Assembly (NCBI GenBank): GCA_963573315.1
Contig: OY752146.1
Span: forward strand, 1,240,001-1,304,000
DNA length: 64,000 bases
From: Entomortierella parvispora
Lineage: Eukaryota; Mortierellomycota; Mortierellomycetes; Mortierellales; Mortierellaceae
Reading direction: 5' to 3'
Below, one piece after another: positions 35,526-44,062 of this stretch (within the stretch, counting starts at the first letter, position 1; each line of letters starts with the position of its first letter). The translations under genes were made by a program, and so were the position numbers. The notes beneath the pieces are model-generated. The model saw only the letters and a list, made by a program, of their open reading frames with translations. It ran no database searches and was not told where the DNA came from.

Positions 35526-36597
35526 ATGGCTCATTCATCATCACCACCTACACTGCACGCATTGAAATTTCTCGAGAATCTGACACATCTGAACACGCGA
35601 GAGCCATTTCGTGAATCCCGCGTCTTCCGTGTGGTCTATCGCCCACGTGGACGAATACAACAAACACTGGACCAGCAAGAGCTCGACGCTCAAAGCTTGT
35701 CATTCACAAACTTGCAGTCCAGCACGCGGCCCTCTTTCTGCTTCACGGCAAGACTCTAAAGCTTCAAGGTTGCTCACAGGCGAGGGCCGTAGCAGTCAAA
35801 TAATGGCTATTATCTGACATGTCGGGTCTCTGGACTATAGCTACGAGATGACGACGAAGAGGATTCAGGTCTGAGAGAGCAAGAGTCTCGCATCCGACTA
35901 TTGCAAGCGATAGAGTCGTTGATAAAGCTTGCGGAATTGCCATTAAAACGAGTGGCAATCATCGATCTATTCAATCTGGAGGTTTTTATCTGTCACAAAG
36001 GACTGAAGACACTGAATCTCTGGCAAGTGCGGATGATTCCAGGATGGGCTTGTCGACTCAACACTTGAGCATTTTGAACAATAGCAATAAGAATTGGAAC
36101 GGTAATGGCGGAAGGCTACCATCGTTACGCTCAACAACGATTGTCCTATAATATATAGACAGGTACGCGCTTCAGAAACGCGACCAGATCGGCCTCTTGG
36201 CCCACTGCACAAATCTTTAACATTTCGACTCGAGTCAGTAGCATCCTTCGGGAGAGCTCTGTGAAGTCCTAACTTACGTGGCAATGACCATCAACCTCGC
36301 CATCACCTCGCTTGCTTGTCCCACGGCTTCATCATCTATTCTGAGCTGCCGAGAGAAGACAACGGAGGCGATATTCCCTTCTCACTGCTCAAAATGGCAA
36401 TATAGCCGTAGATTCCAACATCCACCATGCCAGAAAGTAGGTCGAATTCAGTTTTCAAGCTTCCATTAGAGGATGAGAGCGAGAATTTGCAGTGGATAAT
36501 AACCAGCCTGAGATCACTTTGGGGACTGGACTTGGATACGTACCCTAAACTATATGTGCGGCAGTATATCAAGGGCGTGTTCTTCACATTTTGAAAG
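35526..36597 (+). pseudogene. possible decayed multi-exon gene
   Basis: Several pieces look coding but cannot be joined cleanly. ATG 35526 starts MAHSSSPPTLHALKFLEN. A second piece near 35700-35770 reads LVIHKLAVQHAALFLLHGKT. A third (35852-36000) reads an acidic start then RIRLLQAIESLIKLAELPLK and EVFICHKGLKTLNLWQ. A fourth (about 36280-36405) reads LSHGFIIYSELPREDNGGD and then meets two stops in one frame (TAG CCG TAG); past these the same frame reopens and ends with TYPKLYVRQYIKGVFFTF at 36594. Plausible GT-AG junctions link pieces one to three. The double stop suggests decay. The family is unknown to me and a wrong exon model remains possible. Confidence 0.3.
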
Positions 36598-36731
36598 TAG
36601 AGAAACCTTAAGATCTCGTCAAGTGTATACCAAGTTTTGCACTGTCGAAGGAAGAATCATAAGTTTTATTTGTGAATAATATACAAGTCGGGTATGCTGG
36701 GTATGGAACGACGAGTCAACACTTGAGACTC

Positions 36732-36923
36732 TCATACACGGATGTTGCCTCTGATGGCCTGGCCACCGAGAGATTTTTCAAGGGCCAATTGTAGTGCTTG
36801 ATCGCGAGTCATCTTGTGGACCTGCGCTGCTGGCCGGCATTCTTGCATATAAGATCGAGGAGTCTGAGCTGGGGTCGATGCAGCAGAGGCGGACTGGTTC
36901 TTGGAGGACTTGAAGAAAGACAT
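36732..36923 (-). CDS. small paralogous protein (MSFFKSSKNQ family), 63 aa
   Basis: A 63-aa frame beginning MSFFKSSKNQ, followed by a Ser/Ala/Thr/Pro segment (STPAQTPRS), a C-terminal helix with TRDQALQLALEKSLGGQ, and the end GNIRV. Two further genes in this window share both ends (37626-37757 and 63711-63908), so the frame is real by paralogy. A TATATAAA box at 37053-37060 lies about 130 bp upstream, like the TATA spacing of the plus-strand neighbour. Function unknown; the basic, polar, hydrophilic composition recalls small stress-induced proteins, but that is only a guess. Confidence 0.65.
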   Translation of the reverse strand: MSFFKSSKNQSASAASTPAQTPRSYMQECRPAAQVHKMTRDQALQLALEKSLGGQAIRGNIRV

Positions 36924-37625
36924 GGCTTTGGTTGTTGTACTTTGGGTTTGAGAGGAATTACAGGATCTGAAGCGTTTGCTGCTGATGGTTGCTTTGGCTG
37001 ATGGTTGTTGTCTGAGTGTGGAGATGAAAGAAAGAGGCGGAGAGGATGGTCCTTTATATACAAGTGTCGAAGCGTTACCGAGTGTCGAAAATCATAGAGC
37101 GCCGCTTCTTCTCACTTCCATTCTTGGCATGCATCTTTCATTTCTTTGTTGCTACTTGGCGTGCCGCACGCTCGCCCCACCCTTGACCTGTATTGCGCAA
37201 CCCAGCCAAGCTCAAATAAGGAAAGTAGAAGAGTGTTGTTTTATGACGCTTGACATCATTCTGCGGCCTGAGAGCACTTGGCGAACAATTTCCTCCGAGA
37301 AGAAATCCGCAATTGGAGCACAAATCGACTTTTCACCGAGTCTGTTGGAGCCGATTTTGGTCGCCAAGTTTGAAACTGCGGGGCGGAGCAGTCCATGCTT
37401 AAACTTCGCGCTTCGGTAATTTGGTGTTTAATTGCTGGTACTCTACCTGACCGTCTCCACCGCCAAGACGAGGTTTTTGTCGAAAGTATAAAAGGGATCG
37501 AGTTCCCCCTTTTACGCTTTTGTTCTTCACTCAACAATCAACAACAACTTTTCCTCTACTGCATCCAGCAAACCCAACAAAAGAACAATTCATCATCAAA
37601 CACCAACAAAACAACAACCAAAGCC
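36924..37625. promoter_or_regulatory. divergent promoter between two paralogous small genes
   Basis: 702 bp between head-to-head paralogues. TATATAAA on the minus strand at 37053-37060 and TATAAAAG on the plus strand at 37487-37494 each sit about 130 bp from their start codon. A leader rich in CAACAA precedes the plus-strand ATG and is nearly identical to the leader of the 63.8 kb copy. Confidence 0.55.
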
Positions 37626-37757
37626 ATGTCTTTCTTCAAGTCCTCCAAGAACCAGACCTCGTCCGCTGCCTCAACTCCAGCTCAGACCCCTCGATCTTCT
37701 ATGCAAGGCTCTCGCCAAAGTGACTCCAAGACCTTCCTGGGCAACATCCACCTATAA
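37626..37757 (+). CDS. small MSFFKSSKNQ-family protein with internal deletion, 43 aa
   Basis: It begins MSFFKSSKNQTSSAASTPAQ and ends SDSKTFLGNIHL. Against the 65-aa copy at 63711-63908 it matches almost exactly but lacks 22 residues (the helix with TMTREQAIEMAIEKS). The missing 66 nt are bounded by AAGACC at both ends in the longer copy, so an in-frame deletion between 6-bp direct repeats explains it. The conserved helix is gone, so the product may not function; the leader, TATA box and 3' flank are kept. Confidence 0.5.
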   Translation: MSFFKSSKNQTSSAASTPAQTPRSSMQGSRQSDSKTFLGNIHL

Positions 37758-38050
37758 AGGACTTCTCAATTCAAGATCCCGCCTAGCGTCATACCGTTCA
37801 CTTGCATTCATTCATCTCACCTGTACAAAACTGCTCTACAATAAAGAAGTAACGTGAAAAAAAACAAAAAGTGAACATCTTCAGAACGGTCAGACGCGTT
37901 CACTACATCCAACACACACGACTCTTATACTCTCTGTCTTGTTCTCTAAAAAAACCAAAGCGAAATCGTGTCCATAAATGGGATTCGCTGAGTACATCGC
38001 GAAGCAGTTCCAAGAATGAATGCTCTGCGAGAAAGTATGTTTATGTAGAC
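37758..38050. other. 3' flank of the small gene
   Basis: The first 80 bp resemble the 3' flank of the 63.8 kb copy, including a CAATAAA signal at about 37839. No gene seen in the rest. Confidence 0.4.
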
Positions 38051-38269
38051 CGGTCGATGAGTTAGAAAAGAGTCGGCAATAAAGAGAAGTCGGCGGATAC
38101 AGTTACGAGGGTAGGTCGGCGGATAGAAGAAAAGCCGGAGGTCTAGATAGGGGGTGGCTGTCAACGGTCGATGGTTAGAGAATGGCAGGTCGACGCATAA
38201 GCGACCCAAAAAGAAAAGTCGCCCATGGTCGGCCGAAAACTAACCAACGTCCAGGCTCGGCGGATAGAT
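38051..38269 (-). repeat. decayed single arm of the CCRYCGAC-repeat element
   Basis: Degenerate GTCGGCGGATA-type units in the same order as the right terminal repeat of the 6.4 kb element: GTCGATG, GAGAAGTCGGCGGATAC, then GAATGGCAGGTCGACG, the GACCCAAAAAG segment and the terminal CGGCGGATAGAT. Parts are deleted relative to the full arm and no opposite arm is seen. It ends 69 bp from the 3' end of the tRNA-Ala gene. Confidence 0.8.
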
Positions 38270-38337
38270 CCCTTGCCGATTGTCTTGATTACAAAACATG
38301 ACATCGCGGGACCAAAAGAGTAAAAGAAGGTGACTAA

Positions 38338-38410
38338 TGGAGAAGCTGGGCATCGATCCCAGTGCCTCTCGCATGCTAAGCGAGCGCTCTACCATTTGAG
38401 CTACATCCCC
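38338..38410 (-). tRNA. tRNA-Ala (AGC)
   Basis: 73 nt on the minus strand, starting GGGGATGTAGCTC and ending CTTCTCCA. The D arm, an anticodon stem-loop CTCGC-TTAGCAT-GCGAG and a T-arm with GGGATCGATGCCC are all present. Anticodon AGC. No intron. A near-identical copy with similar flanks lies at 56080-56152. Confidence 0.97.
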
Positions 38411-38821
38411 TGTCTAAGATCCCCGAAAACCAACCGGATCCCGAGAATTCTGATATGTTTCGATATCGACCTCGATTCTCCGACCTCCAAATACATACAG
38501 TAAACGAATTCGTACACAAATCCCGCCACGTCACGTGATATCTGAATCACGTGAATTATGGAAACTGAGGTTAGTCTGAGCCCGAGGATTTAACCTCAGA
38601 CCAAGTACTCAAAACCGAGGTGATTAGAGCCCCTATGTATGGATGTCGCCTCACTTCATAGACTAACTGGCTAACAATACCGTTCAATATTCACCTCATC
38701 AACTCCATAAACTGAGTAACTAACTAACAATACGGGCTATTACTTTTTACTAATCGATATTTATTTGACTGAACTGACGGGGGAAAGTAATGAGAATGCA
38801 ATGCGATATTATGTTATATGT
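38411..38821. other. tRNA upstream flank and intergenic region
   Basis: The first 80 bp are shared with the flank of the second tRNA-Ala gene. It contains the CACGTG doublet and then AT-rich sequence up to the Zn2Cys6 gene. No gene supported. Confidence 0.4.
38531..38554. promoter_or_regulatory. TCACGTGA doublet upstream of tRNA-Ala
   Basis: Two perfect TCACGTGA palindromes, starts 16 bp apart, beginning 121 bp upstream of the tRNA 5' end. CACGTG is the classical bHLH E-box. Comparable doublets occur upstream of the other two tRNA genes. Confidence 0.6.
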
Positions 38822-40843
38822 TTACGAGAGAATCCACCCCATCTCCATCTTGATGGATCGACCTCTCTTTGTCGTCACAGGGACCGTTCTCGAGATGGGC
38901 TTCTCGATCATATCCCAGGCATCGACGTTGGGCTCATTGTACTTGCACGCGATCTTGAGGGGTGGGAGCTGCTGCTGGTCGGCTTGGAAATTGTCGTGAT
39001 GAATGACAACGCCAGCGCTGCCACCTCCAACCTGGAAGGCAGAAAGATCAGACTTGGACGCAGTCTTGGTAGCGTTACCGCTGTGTGTGAATGGCTTGGG
39101 CAAGTAGATAGGGGCCAGCTCAACTCTTGGCGAAGAGCAAGGAGAGGCGTTCTTGGGGTTCATTGGGGGAGGAGGCATCATGGACGAGTACTCTTGCTGA
39201 TGGGGATGCTGACCGTTTGAGGACGCGTCGTCTTTGTTCACAGGCTGGTACGAAGGCGAGTAGGCGATACGGGTGCACTCACCCTGGCCAGGGGAGCTTG
39301 GTGGAGGCGACATGGACGATTCACTAGCGTCTTGATGGTGGTGGCTATGATCATGAGGGCTTGAAGAGGAGTAGTAGCAGGTTCCAGGTGCCTGGCCCTG
39401 CTTGGCAGCAATCTGGCAACAGCACTGAGCAGCTACCGGAGCGTTAGCAGCAGCCGCAGTGCCAGCAGCCAGCTGGCAGTGAGATGGGCGGGCGTAAGGT
39501 AGAGCTGGGTTGTAACCTGCCTGAGCGTACTTGCGAGCACGGGAGTAGGATCGGTCAGGGCGAGAAAAGAATGTGGGCATTCGTCGGGCCAGGGCTTGCT
39601 CGAGCTCCATATCATACTCGTAGTCAATCTTTTGACCGACCATGCCGTGGTCTTGTTGCTCGTCTTCATCGGGCACACTCATCTCCTTGGCCTTGAGGTA
39701 GGCGGCCAAACCAAAAGTCTCTGCCAAGTCTTGTTCGTGGACGGTCTGCTTGTGCTTGCCGACAGCCTGGGCTCGCCAGATGGGGACATCTTTGTTGTTG
39801 AAGATTTTTTTCTTCTTCTTGAGGTTCGAGCCATTGCTGCTGTCATAATCCTCGTCTTCAATCTCGGAGGCCATCGTGACATCAGGAGAGGATGGAGCGT
39901 GGCTGTATGAGCTTGAGGAGTAGGACGTAGGTTGGAAGGACTGGTCCACAGGGTCTCGAAGAACGAGTCTCTCAATGGGCTCGTCGTCCTCCTCGCACTC
40001 CTCTTCCTCTTCCTCTTCGTCGTTGTCAGCAACAGAGGACATGAAGGAACGAGGACGAGCAGAGGGAGGGGTAAAAGGCGTCTGGCGGACAACTTGCTTT
40101 TTTCTGTACATCTTTTGGACCCTGGCGCGCGCCATGGCAATAGCCTTGCTTGAGGAAATGGCTGATACGGCGGGGACATCAGACTCTGTGTCGGTACTCT
40201 CTGCACTCCTGTCTTGCTTAGAACGGGACAATGGCGATGCAGAAGTAGAGGAGGAGAATTTGACCGATTTTCTTGGGGCACTAGTAGGTGACAAGGCGTT
40301 GGTGGACTCTGGAGCGGGAGTAGAAGAGGAAGAGGTGGACAAAGTCGACGTCACAGCAGCGTTCGAGGACGCCTTGGCTGCAGCGGCCATCAAAGTTGCG
40401 GCGGCAACAGCGGCAGCAGCGGCAGAGGCAGCAGCGGATGAAGAAGCGCCAGCTCCAGTTGTTGACCCAGCTGAGAGCACAGCGGTGTCACCCGAGGGAA
40501 GCGTCAGAATGGGGGTGGCGGTCGAGGTGATGATACCGGCGCCGTCCTTTCTGACCTTGGGGTTGTTGAGGTGTCTTTGAAACTGGCGGATGTCGAGCTG
40601 GACCGAGGCCAACTCGCGGTAGGAGCACTCAACCGAGTGCTTGACACAACGTGAGCAAGGCTCCTTGCGGTCGCACTTGACCTTCTTGGCTCTGCATCGG
40701 AGACAAGACGAGTACACCTTGAGTCGCTTGAGGTCATAGGTGATGCCTGGGATGGCAGCCAGGGTCGCGGGGTCAAGCTGGGACAGGTCGGTGGCGCTTC
40801 CCGTGGCTGTGGAAGGCATGAGTTGCAGTGTGGAGGTCGACAT
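38822..40843 (-). CDS. Zn2Cys6 binuclear-cluster transcription factor
   Basis: One exon; the first true ATG (40843, MSTSTLQLM) gives 673 aa, the longer frame starting with a TTG. Residues 47-73 form a C-x2-C-x6-C-x5-C-x2-C-x6-C cluster (CLRCRAKKVKCDRKEPCSRC...), the fungal Gal4-type DNA-binding domain. After it come a linker and long Ala- and Ser-rich stretches, a basic segment (ARARVQKMYRKKQV), an acidic run (DNDEEEEEEECEEDDE), and a His-rich block near the end. No fungal-specific regulatory domain is evident. A second Cys group (AQCCCQIAAK) near residue 490 is of unknown meaning. Confidence 0.85.
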   Translation of the reverse strand: MSTSTLQLMPSTATGSATDLSQLDPATLAAIPGITYDLKRLKVYSSCLRCRAKKVKCDRKEPCSRCVKHSVECSYRELASVQLDIRQFQRHLNNPKVRKDGAGIITSTATPILTLPSGDTAVLSAGSTTGAGASSSAAASAAAAAVAAATLMAAAAKASSNAAVTSTLSTSSSSTPAPESTNALSPTSAPRKSVKFSSSTSASPLSRSKQDRSAESTDTESDVPAVSAISSSKAIAMARARVQKMYRKKQVVRQTPFTPPSARPRSFMSSVADNDEEEEEEECEEDDEPIERLVLRDPVDQSFQPTSYSSSSYSHAPSSPDVTMASEIEDEDYDSSNGSNLKKKKKIFNNKDVPIWRAQAVGKHKQTVHEQDLAETFGLAAYLKAKEMSVPDEDEQQDHGMVGQKIDYEYDMELEQALARRMPTFFSRPDRSYSRARKYAQAGYNPALPYARPSHCQLAAGTAAAANAPVAAQCCCQIAAKQGQAPGTCYYSSSSPHDHSHHHQDASESSMSPPPSSPGQGECTRIAYSPSYQPVNKDDASSNGQHPHQQEYSSMMPPPPMNPKNASPCSSPRVELAPIYLPKPFTHSGNATKTASKSDLSAFQVGGGSAGVVIHHDNFQADQQQLPPLKIACKYNEPNVDAWDMIEKPISRTVPVTTKRGRSIKMEMGWILS

Positions 40844-42506
40844 GGCGTGTGTATAAGTGTTGTGTGGATGTGAAAGGAAGTTGCCGGAAGGAGCAATTTT
40901 CTGTTTTCTTTTGGCCAAGGAACAGCAGGCGGTGGGGGCAGTTCAGATGAGCAATGGAGAGAAGAAATGAAGGCGAGATTCAAAAGAAGAGACAAAGACA
41001 CAGAGAGGATGAAGGTGAAGAGAGGAGAGAGAAGGGGAGTGAGAAGAGACGGACCGCCAGAACGCAAACAGGCGACAACAGAGGTGAAGGAGGGCGGAAG
41101 GAGGAAGGGAGGAAAGAAAAAAGAGATAAAATGAGACGAAATCTTATCAGATCCCCGCCTGACTCGGGACGGGGTACGAAGCCACTGCCTCTGTGTTCGA
41201 CCTGTCAGTCCGTCAGTCTGTTAGCCCTTTGGCTGCCTCGGCTCGCCCATCGGGAGGACATGAAAGGCACCACGAACACCGCAGCTCTCTTACCTCCCTC
41301 TCCCTCCATCTCTCTCTAATCCCTTTCTCTCGCTTGCTCCTCCTTTGCACTACAATACGCTGGATTGGTAGGAGTTTTGGTTGTAGTTTTGGATCTGATA
41401 ACAAAAGGTGTGATCGCGGTTTGAGAAAATCCCAGAAAGACCTGCGGTCTCTTGAACATGCCCCAGAGAGGGTGCGAGAGGGTAATCGAGGAGCCGAAAG
41501 ACTCTGGTCTCCTCGAGCCCACTGTATCTGTTCTGTCAGCTAGCAACATGTCTTTCGGGATTTGCTCCTCGATCTCGGCTGTTTTACTTTCTGTTTGGCA
41601 CGATGCATTGAGTTCATCCCACCTTCGGAAAACTCTTTTGTGCTGTATAATTAGGTGGGTCTTCTGGAACAGGTAGAGAAAAAAAAATAAGAGGAATCGC
41701 CCCACTCGGAAGGGTCATTCCAGACCTGTCATTCCCACATGAGAGCCTTACTCACACGCCACCTTTCAGTCCGTGGCTCCGAACACTGGCTCTATTTTTC
41801 CCTCTCTCTCTTTTTTTGAAGCGATGATTTGTACAGACACTTACTTGCCTAGCGTGTTCACCTGCTCGCGAACGAAAAAAAAACTGATGGGTCCAGAGCA
41901 TTTTTTTTGTTGGAAACGGTGGGTCGGTGTGATCAATCTGACTCGGATCTGATAAGTCATTTTCCTTGCTCTCCGTCTCCCCCCTGGTCTGGTCGGACAT
42001 TTTGGGTCACCGACAAAAAAAAAGAAGAAAAGGAAAAGCAAAAAAAATTCGCAGGGTACTCGGCCCTTGGTTGTTATCAGATCCTTTTTTGATCATGTCT
42101 TGTCGGGTATCTTTTGGTGCAGGTTGTCTCTCTTTTGTTTGTGCAGAACAAACACAAACTAGCACCTCGTCCTTGTGCAGCTGTTAGCCCTCTGCCACGT
42201 TATGGCACTTCAAACGGGCACCTCTTGGAGGTCTTTTTGTTTTTGAACACAGCGCAACACGAGTCGCGGAAAGGGGTCTTTTGTGTGTGTTCGTTCTAGC
42301 CTGTCGAGGAGATCATCGCCTGAATAAATACCCGTTGCCCAACAACTGCCAAAAGATTTAGACGAGGCTTGAGGCTTGTAATGGATTGGTGGATTCCAAA
42401 AGGTCGAACTCGAAAGGCACGTTACGACCAGTTCGAAGAAGCGAGATACGAGTAACTGTAGAAGATTTTTTTTCTCTGGCGAGGCGCCGGTTGTGTTGTT
42501 CGAGAG
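40844..42506. other. promoter/intergenic region left of the 6.4 kb element
   Basis: The first 400 bp are pyrimidine-rich on the coding strand of the Zn2Cys6 gene, as expected of its leader. The rest is AT-rich with T runs (about 41890, 42465) and has no frame I can support. It ends at the left terminal repeat of the element. Confidence 0.4.
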
Positions 42507-42917
42507 ATCTATCCGCCGACCCTGGTCGGTGGTTAGTTTTCCGCCGACCAGGGGTGACTTTCCTTTTTGGGTCACTTATCCGTCGACCCTGCCATTCTTT
42601 AACCACCGACCCTTAACAGCCGACCCATGTCTAAACCGCCGACTTTTCTTCTCAGTATCCGCCGACCAGCCCATTTCTTAACCACCGAGTTCCCATAACC
42701 GCCGACCTACTCAATGATCGTATCCGCCGACTTCTCTTTTTCTTATTCGTCGACCCTTGCTAAACCATCGACAAATCTTCAATCATATCCGCCGACCATC
42801 CAGTTTTCCTTGTCCACCGACCCACCAGTTTTCTATCCACCGACCTCCAGCATTCTTTGTCCACCGACCTACTAGTTTTTTCTGTCCACCGACCCACCAG
42901 TTTTGTATCCGCCGACC
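42507..42917 (+). repeat. left terminal inverted repeat
   Basis: Built of about 18 degenerate units with core CCGCCGAC, CCACCGAC or CCGTCGAC, one every 22-25 bp on average, often preceded by TAT or TTAA. Unique spacers distinguish the units, so the order can be matched exactly with the right repeat. Confidence 0.92.
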
Positions 42918-43218
42918 CATGGTTTCTTGCTGTTCGCCACCGACCCTGAACAAGCAAGCAAGCAGCCGACCCCCCAAAAAAGGATCAATTGGCCAAGCGA
43001 CAAGAGAGATTAGGTCTCGACCTAGGCTCGTCACCATTCCCTCCGAGTCACAGTGAGGGCGAGGTGAATTGCCTTAAAACAACCCTCCCACTTTCCCTCT
43101 GGAGAGCCCCAACAAAGCCAATGGTAGCACAACGACAAAAAACCTGACTTTCCATTATCAATTCAAGGGGGTATCTTGGGAAGAAGAGTAAGGACAAGGA
43201 CAAAGTTGAGCACAAGGT
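42918..43218. other. interior spacer of the element
   Basis: A few more CCGACC units (to about 42975), then unique sequence without a supported gene. Confidence 0.4.
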
Positions 43219-43755
43219 TTATTGATGAATGTTCAAGATCCTTGGACTATCTTGCAGTCTAACATCAATTGTGGGTCTGCCGAGGACCAACATGTCTTTT
43301 GTTATCAGAGATGAGCGCATTTGATACAATAGCCATGGCATTGAAAAATCATCGCTGCTCAAAATATCCCGAAGTGCCAGCTCCATGTTAGCTTGGAAAT
43401 GAGGGACAGTAAGACGTGATTTCGTGTGTTCCACTGCTGTCCTCCTTTTTGCAAAGATTGCTGTCCTCCTTTTTGCAAAGATTGCTGTCCTCCTGTTTGC
43501 AAAGATTGCTGTCCTCCTTTTTGCAAAGATTGCTGTCCTCCTGTTTGCAAAGATTGCCGTCCTCCTTTTTGCAAAGATTGCCGTCCTCCTTTTTGCAAAG
43601 ATTGCTGTCCTCCTGTTTGCAAAGATTGCTGTCCTCCTTTTTGCAAAGATTGCTGTCCTCCTGTTTGCAAAGATTGCTGTCCTCCTTTTTGCAAAGATTG
43701 CTGTCCTCCTGTTTGCAAAGATTGCTGTCCTCCTTTGCCAGACCCCTTTATGCAA
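43219..43755 (-). CDS. repeat-encoded hypothetical protein
   Basis: 178-aa frame; its first two thirds are translated minisatellite, giving repeats of RRTAIFAK/RRTAIFAN. The last 65 residues are unique (including ANMELALRDILSSDDFSMPW and LVLGRPTIDVRLQD) and look like ordinary protein. The stop codon TAA overlaps an AATAAA signal (43218-43223), which supports transcription on this strand. The start is unclear and an upstream exon is possible. The minisatellite has no stops in any frame, so the repeat part of the frame carries little weight. No known family. Confidence 0.35.
   Translation of the reverse strand: MHKGVWQRRTAIFANRRTAIFAKRRTAIFANRRTAIFAKRRTAIFANRRTAIFAKRRTAIFAKRRTAIFANRRTAIFAKRRTAIFANRRTAIFAKRRTAIFAKRRTAVEHTKSRLTVPHFQANMELALRDILSSDDFSMPWLLYQMRSSLITKDMLVLGRPTIDVRLQDSPRILNIHQ
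43436..43737. repeat. 24-bp minisatellite, array 1
   Basis: About 12.5 tandem copies of GCTGTCCTCCTTTTTGCAAA+GATT. Units with TTTTTGC and TGTTTGC mostly alternate, so a 48-bp higher-order unit is visible. A few units have CCGTCC in place of CTGTCC. Confidence 0.95.
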
Positions 43756-43807
43756 AATTCGCTTTACTATTGACAGTAAACTGGATCAAGACGTGGCACT
43801 GTTGCCC

Positions 43808-43937
43808 TTGTCTTTTTGCAAAGATTGCTGTACTCCTTTTTGCAAAGATTGCTGTCCTCCTGTTTGCAAAGATTGCTGTCCTCCTGTTTGCAAAGATTGC
43901 TGTCCTCCTGTTTGCAAAGATTGCTGTCCTCCTTTTG
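43808..43937. repeat. 24-bp minisatellite, array 2
   Basis: About five copies of the same 24-bp unit, mostly the TGTTTGC variant. Both arrays are followed by a related segment (CCCCTTTATGCAAAA), so a unit of array plus flank was duplicated. Confidence 0.93.
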
Positions 43938-44062
43938 CCGGGCCCCTTTATGCAAAAATCGCTGCCCTCTTGACTCTTGATGGCATTTTGTACAAAAGCT
44001 CTTGACTTTTAATTTTATTTTTTTCTTTTATTTTTTCAAGACCTCTGCACCCTTATCTCATA

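Noticed and set aside
42385-42506. tRNA gene at the left end of the 6.4 kb element
   Set aside because: GGTCGAACTCG resembles a B box but no acceptor or anticodon stems fit; only the right end is next to a tRNA.
42507-42985. CRISPR array
   Set aside because: Regular spacing of a short core suggested it, but the core is only 8 bp, spacers are shared between loci in the same order, and the genome is fungal.
43424-44005. 193-aa plus-strand hydrophobic repeat protein
   Set aside because: Pure minisatellite translation without unique flanking sequence or polyadenylation support on this strand.
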